Assembly: GCA_051746985.1 (NCBI GenBank)
Contig: JBNJFP010000007.1
Coordinates: 1 to 64,000 of the forward strand
Origin: Fodinibius sp051746985
GTDB lineage: Bacteria; Bacteroidota; Rhodothermia; Balneolales; Balneolaceae
Direction of reading: 5' to 3'
Length of the DNA: 64,000 bases
Position 1 is the stretch's first letter. The number at the start of each line of letters is the position of its first letter. Under the pieces are notes generated by a model that worked only from the letters and a program-made list of their open reading frames with translations, had not been told where the DNA came from and searched no databases. Below are positions 63,362-64,000 of the stretch, piece after piece. The translations under genes were made by a program, and so were the position numbers.

Positions 63362-64000
63362 ATGAGTACCAACGGAAAAGAAGAACGCAATCTAAAATTT
63401 GAAACGCTGCAGCTTCATGCGGGACAAGAACCCGATCCCACCACAGGGTCGCGCGCCGTACCTATTTATCAGACCACCTCGTACGAGTTTGATGATACCG
63501 AACATGCGGCCACGCTCTTTGCCCTTAAAGAGTTCGGCAATATTTATACCCGGATTATGAACCCCACCAGTGATGTGTTTGAAAAACGCATTGCCGCGCT
63601 CGAAGGGGGAGCCGCTGCTGTTGCTACGGCATCGGGACAATCAGCCCAATTTATGACCATCGCTACTATCGCCCAGGCCGGTGACAATATCGTATCAACC
63701 AGCTTTTTGTATGGCGGCACATACAATCAGTTCAAAGTTACGCTTCCCCGGCTCGGCATCGATGTTAATTTTGTTGAGGATGATAAAGTTGAGAGCTATG
63801 AAGCTGAAATTGATGAAAATACCAAAGCTATTTACGTAGAATCAATTGGAAATCCCCGCGGTAACGTACCGGATTTTGAAGGACTCTCTGCTATTGCCGA
63901 AAAGCATGGCATCCCGCTAATCGTAGATAACACCTTTGGCGCAGGCGGATCTATCGTACGCCCCATCGAACATGGCGCCAATATCGTCGTAGAATCGGCA
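63362..64000 (+). CDS. metY: O-acetylhomoserine aminocarboxypropyltransferase-like PLP enzyme (partial)
   Basis: The window ends within this gene; 213 codons are present of a family size near 430. Family motifs seen: FETLQLHAGQEPDPTTGSRA, YQTTSYEFDDTEHAA, RIMNPTSDVFEKRIAALEGG and VDNTFGAGGSIVRP. These point to the O-acetylhomoserine sulfhydrylase class, which makes homocysteine (or methionine with methanethiol) from acetylhomoserine. The PLP lysine lies beyond the end. It follows the CoA-binding gene by 18 nt and is under the leader/riboswitch. Confidence 0.9.
   Translation, partial: MSTNGKEERNLKFETLQLHAGQEPDPTTGSRAVPIYQTTSYEFDDTEHAATLFALKEFGNIYTRIMNPTSDVFEKRIAALEGGAAAVATASGQSAQFMTIATIAQAGDNIVSTSFLYGGTYNQFKVTLPRLGIDVNFVEDDKVESYEAEIDENTKAIYVESIGNPRGNVPDFEGLSAIAEKHGIPLIVDNTFGAGGSIVRPIEHGANIVVESA

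Noticed and set aside
1..64000. CRISPR arrays, insertion sequences, integrases or toxin-antitoxin pairs
   Set aside because: No regularly spaced repeats, transposase, integrase or recognisable toxin-antitoxin pair was found by reading both strands.

Overview
The window looks like part of a draft chromosome from a marine or saline FCB-group bacterium, most plausibly Balneolota (Balneolaceae-like). That is inferred from gene content and style: TonB receptors with carboxypeptidase-regulatory-like N-termini, FecR-type remnants, DUF3127, DUF4412, WbqC, a GxxExxY protein, NhaC and SSS sodium transporters, and few strong Shine-Dalgarno sites. No rRNA or lineage marker is present to prove it.

Layout. 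1-2.4 kb: a secreted DsrE-like protein, a decayed acetolactate decarboxylase and a Prx6-type peroxiredoxin. 2.5-8.4 kb (minus): a complete cytochrome bd operon, cydA-cydB-cydD-cydC. 8.8-16.8 kb: a DUF2892 protein, a six-PAS NarX-type kinase with its NarL-type regulator and an LCP protein, then a degenerate receiver next to a HisKA_2 kinase with a degenerate ATPase. 17-21.6 kb: a tricorn-like protease and a zinc alcohol dehydrogenase. 21.6-25.7 kb: the scar of a siderophore receptor/PepSY pair, then a TonB receptor behind two tandem palindromes, facing an MntR-like DtxR regulator. 25.8-36.4 kb: thioredoxin, a SpoIIE/RsbU phosphatase, NRDE protein, NhaC, GltX, a GxxExxY gene between inverted repeats, WbqC and a class V aminotransferase. 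36.4-50.7 kb: an SSS transporter with a tiny membrane protein upstream, a DUF5117-type metalloprotease, a methyltransferase, an Hpt protein, CopA with an HMA-AraC regulator, GlmS opposite a GlmU-like protein, and an SLC13 transporter. 50.9-60.6 kb: cold-shock protein, an Ig-like lipoprotein with a poly-Asp tail, tRNA-Leu(CAG), small envelope proteins, DUF3127, a chimeric sigma/FecR/amidohydrolase ORF, NlpC/P60, PdxJ and Era. 60.6-64 kb: an M1 aminopeptidase, then a sulfur-amino-acid locus: a Cys/Met-rich leader peptide with an attenuator, a SAM-I riboswitch with its own terminator, a CoA-binding protein and the start of a MetY-like enzyme.

The most interesting system is this last locus. Two transcription-termination devices stand in series, one apparently reading Cys/Met charging by ribosome stalling and one reading SAM, in front of the same sulfhydrylase operon. 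Other items to follow up are the repeated upstream element shared by the DsrE-like and DUF2892 genes, the pseudo-receiver/pseudo-kinase pair, the GxxExxY unit, and the tandem DtxR-type operators.

Assembly caveat: there are five 100-N gaps. Four are flanked by the same 99 bp on both sides, so they are unmerged contig overlaps. Removing 199 bases at each restores the interrupted TonB receptor, NRDE and WbqC genes. The fifth lies in a GAT/GAC repeat and is a real unresolved gap.
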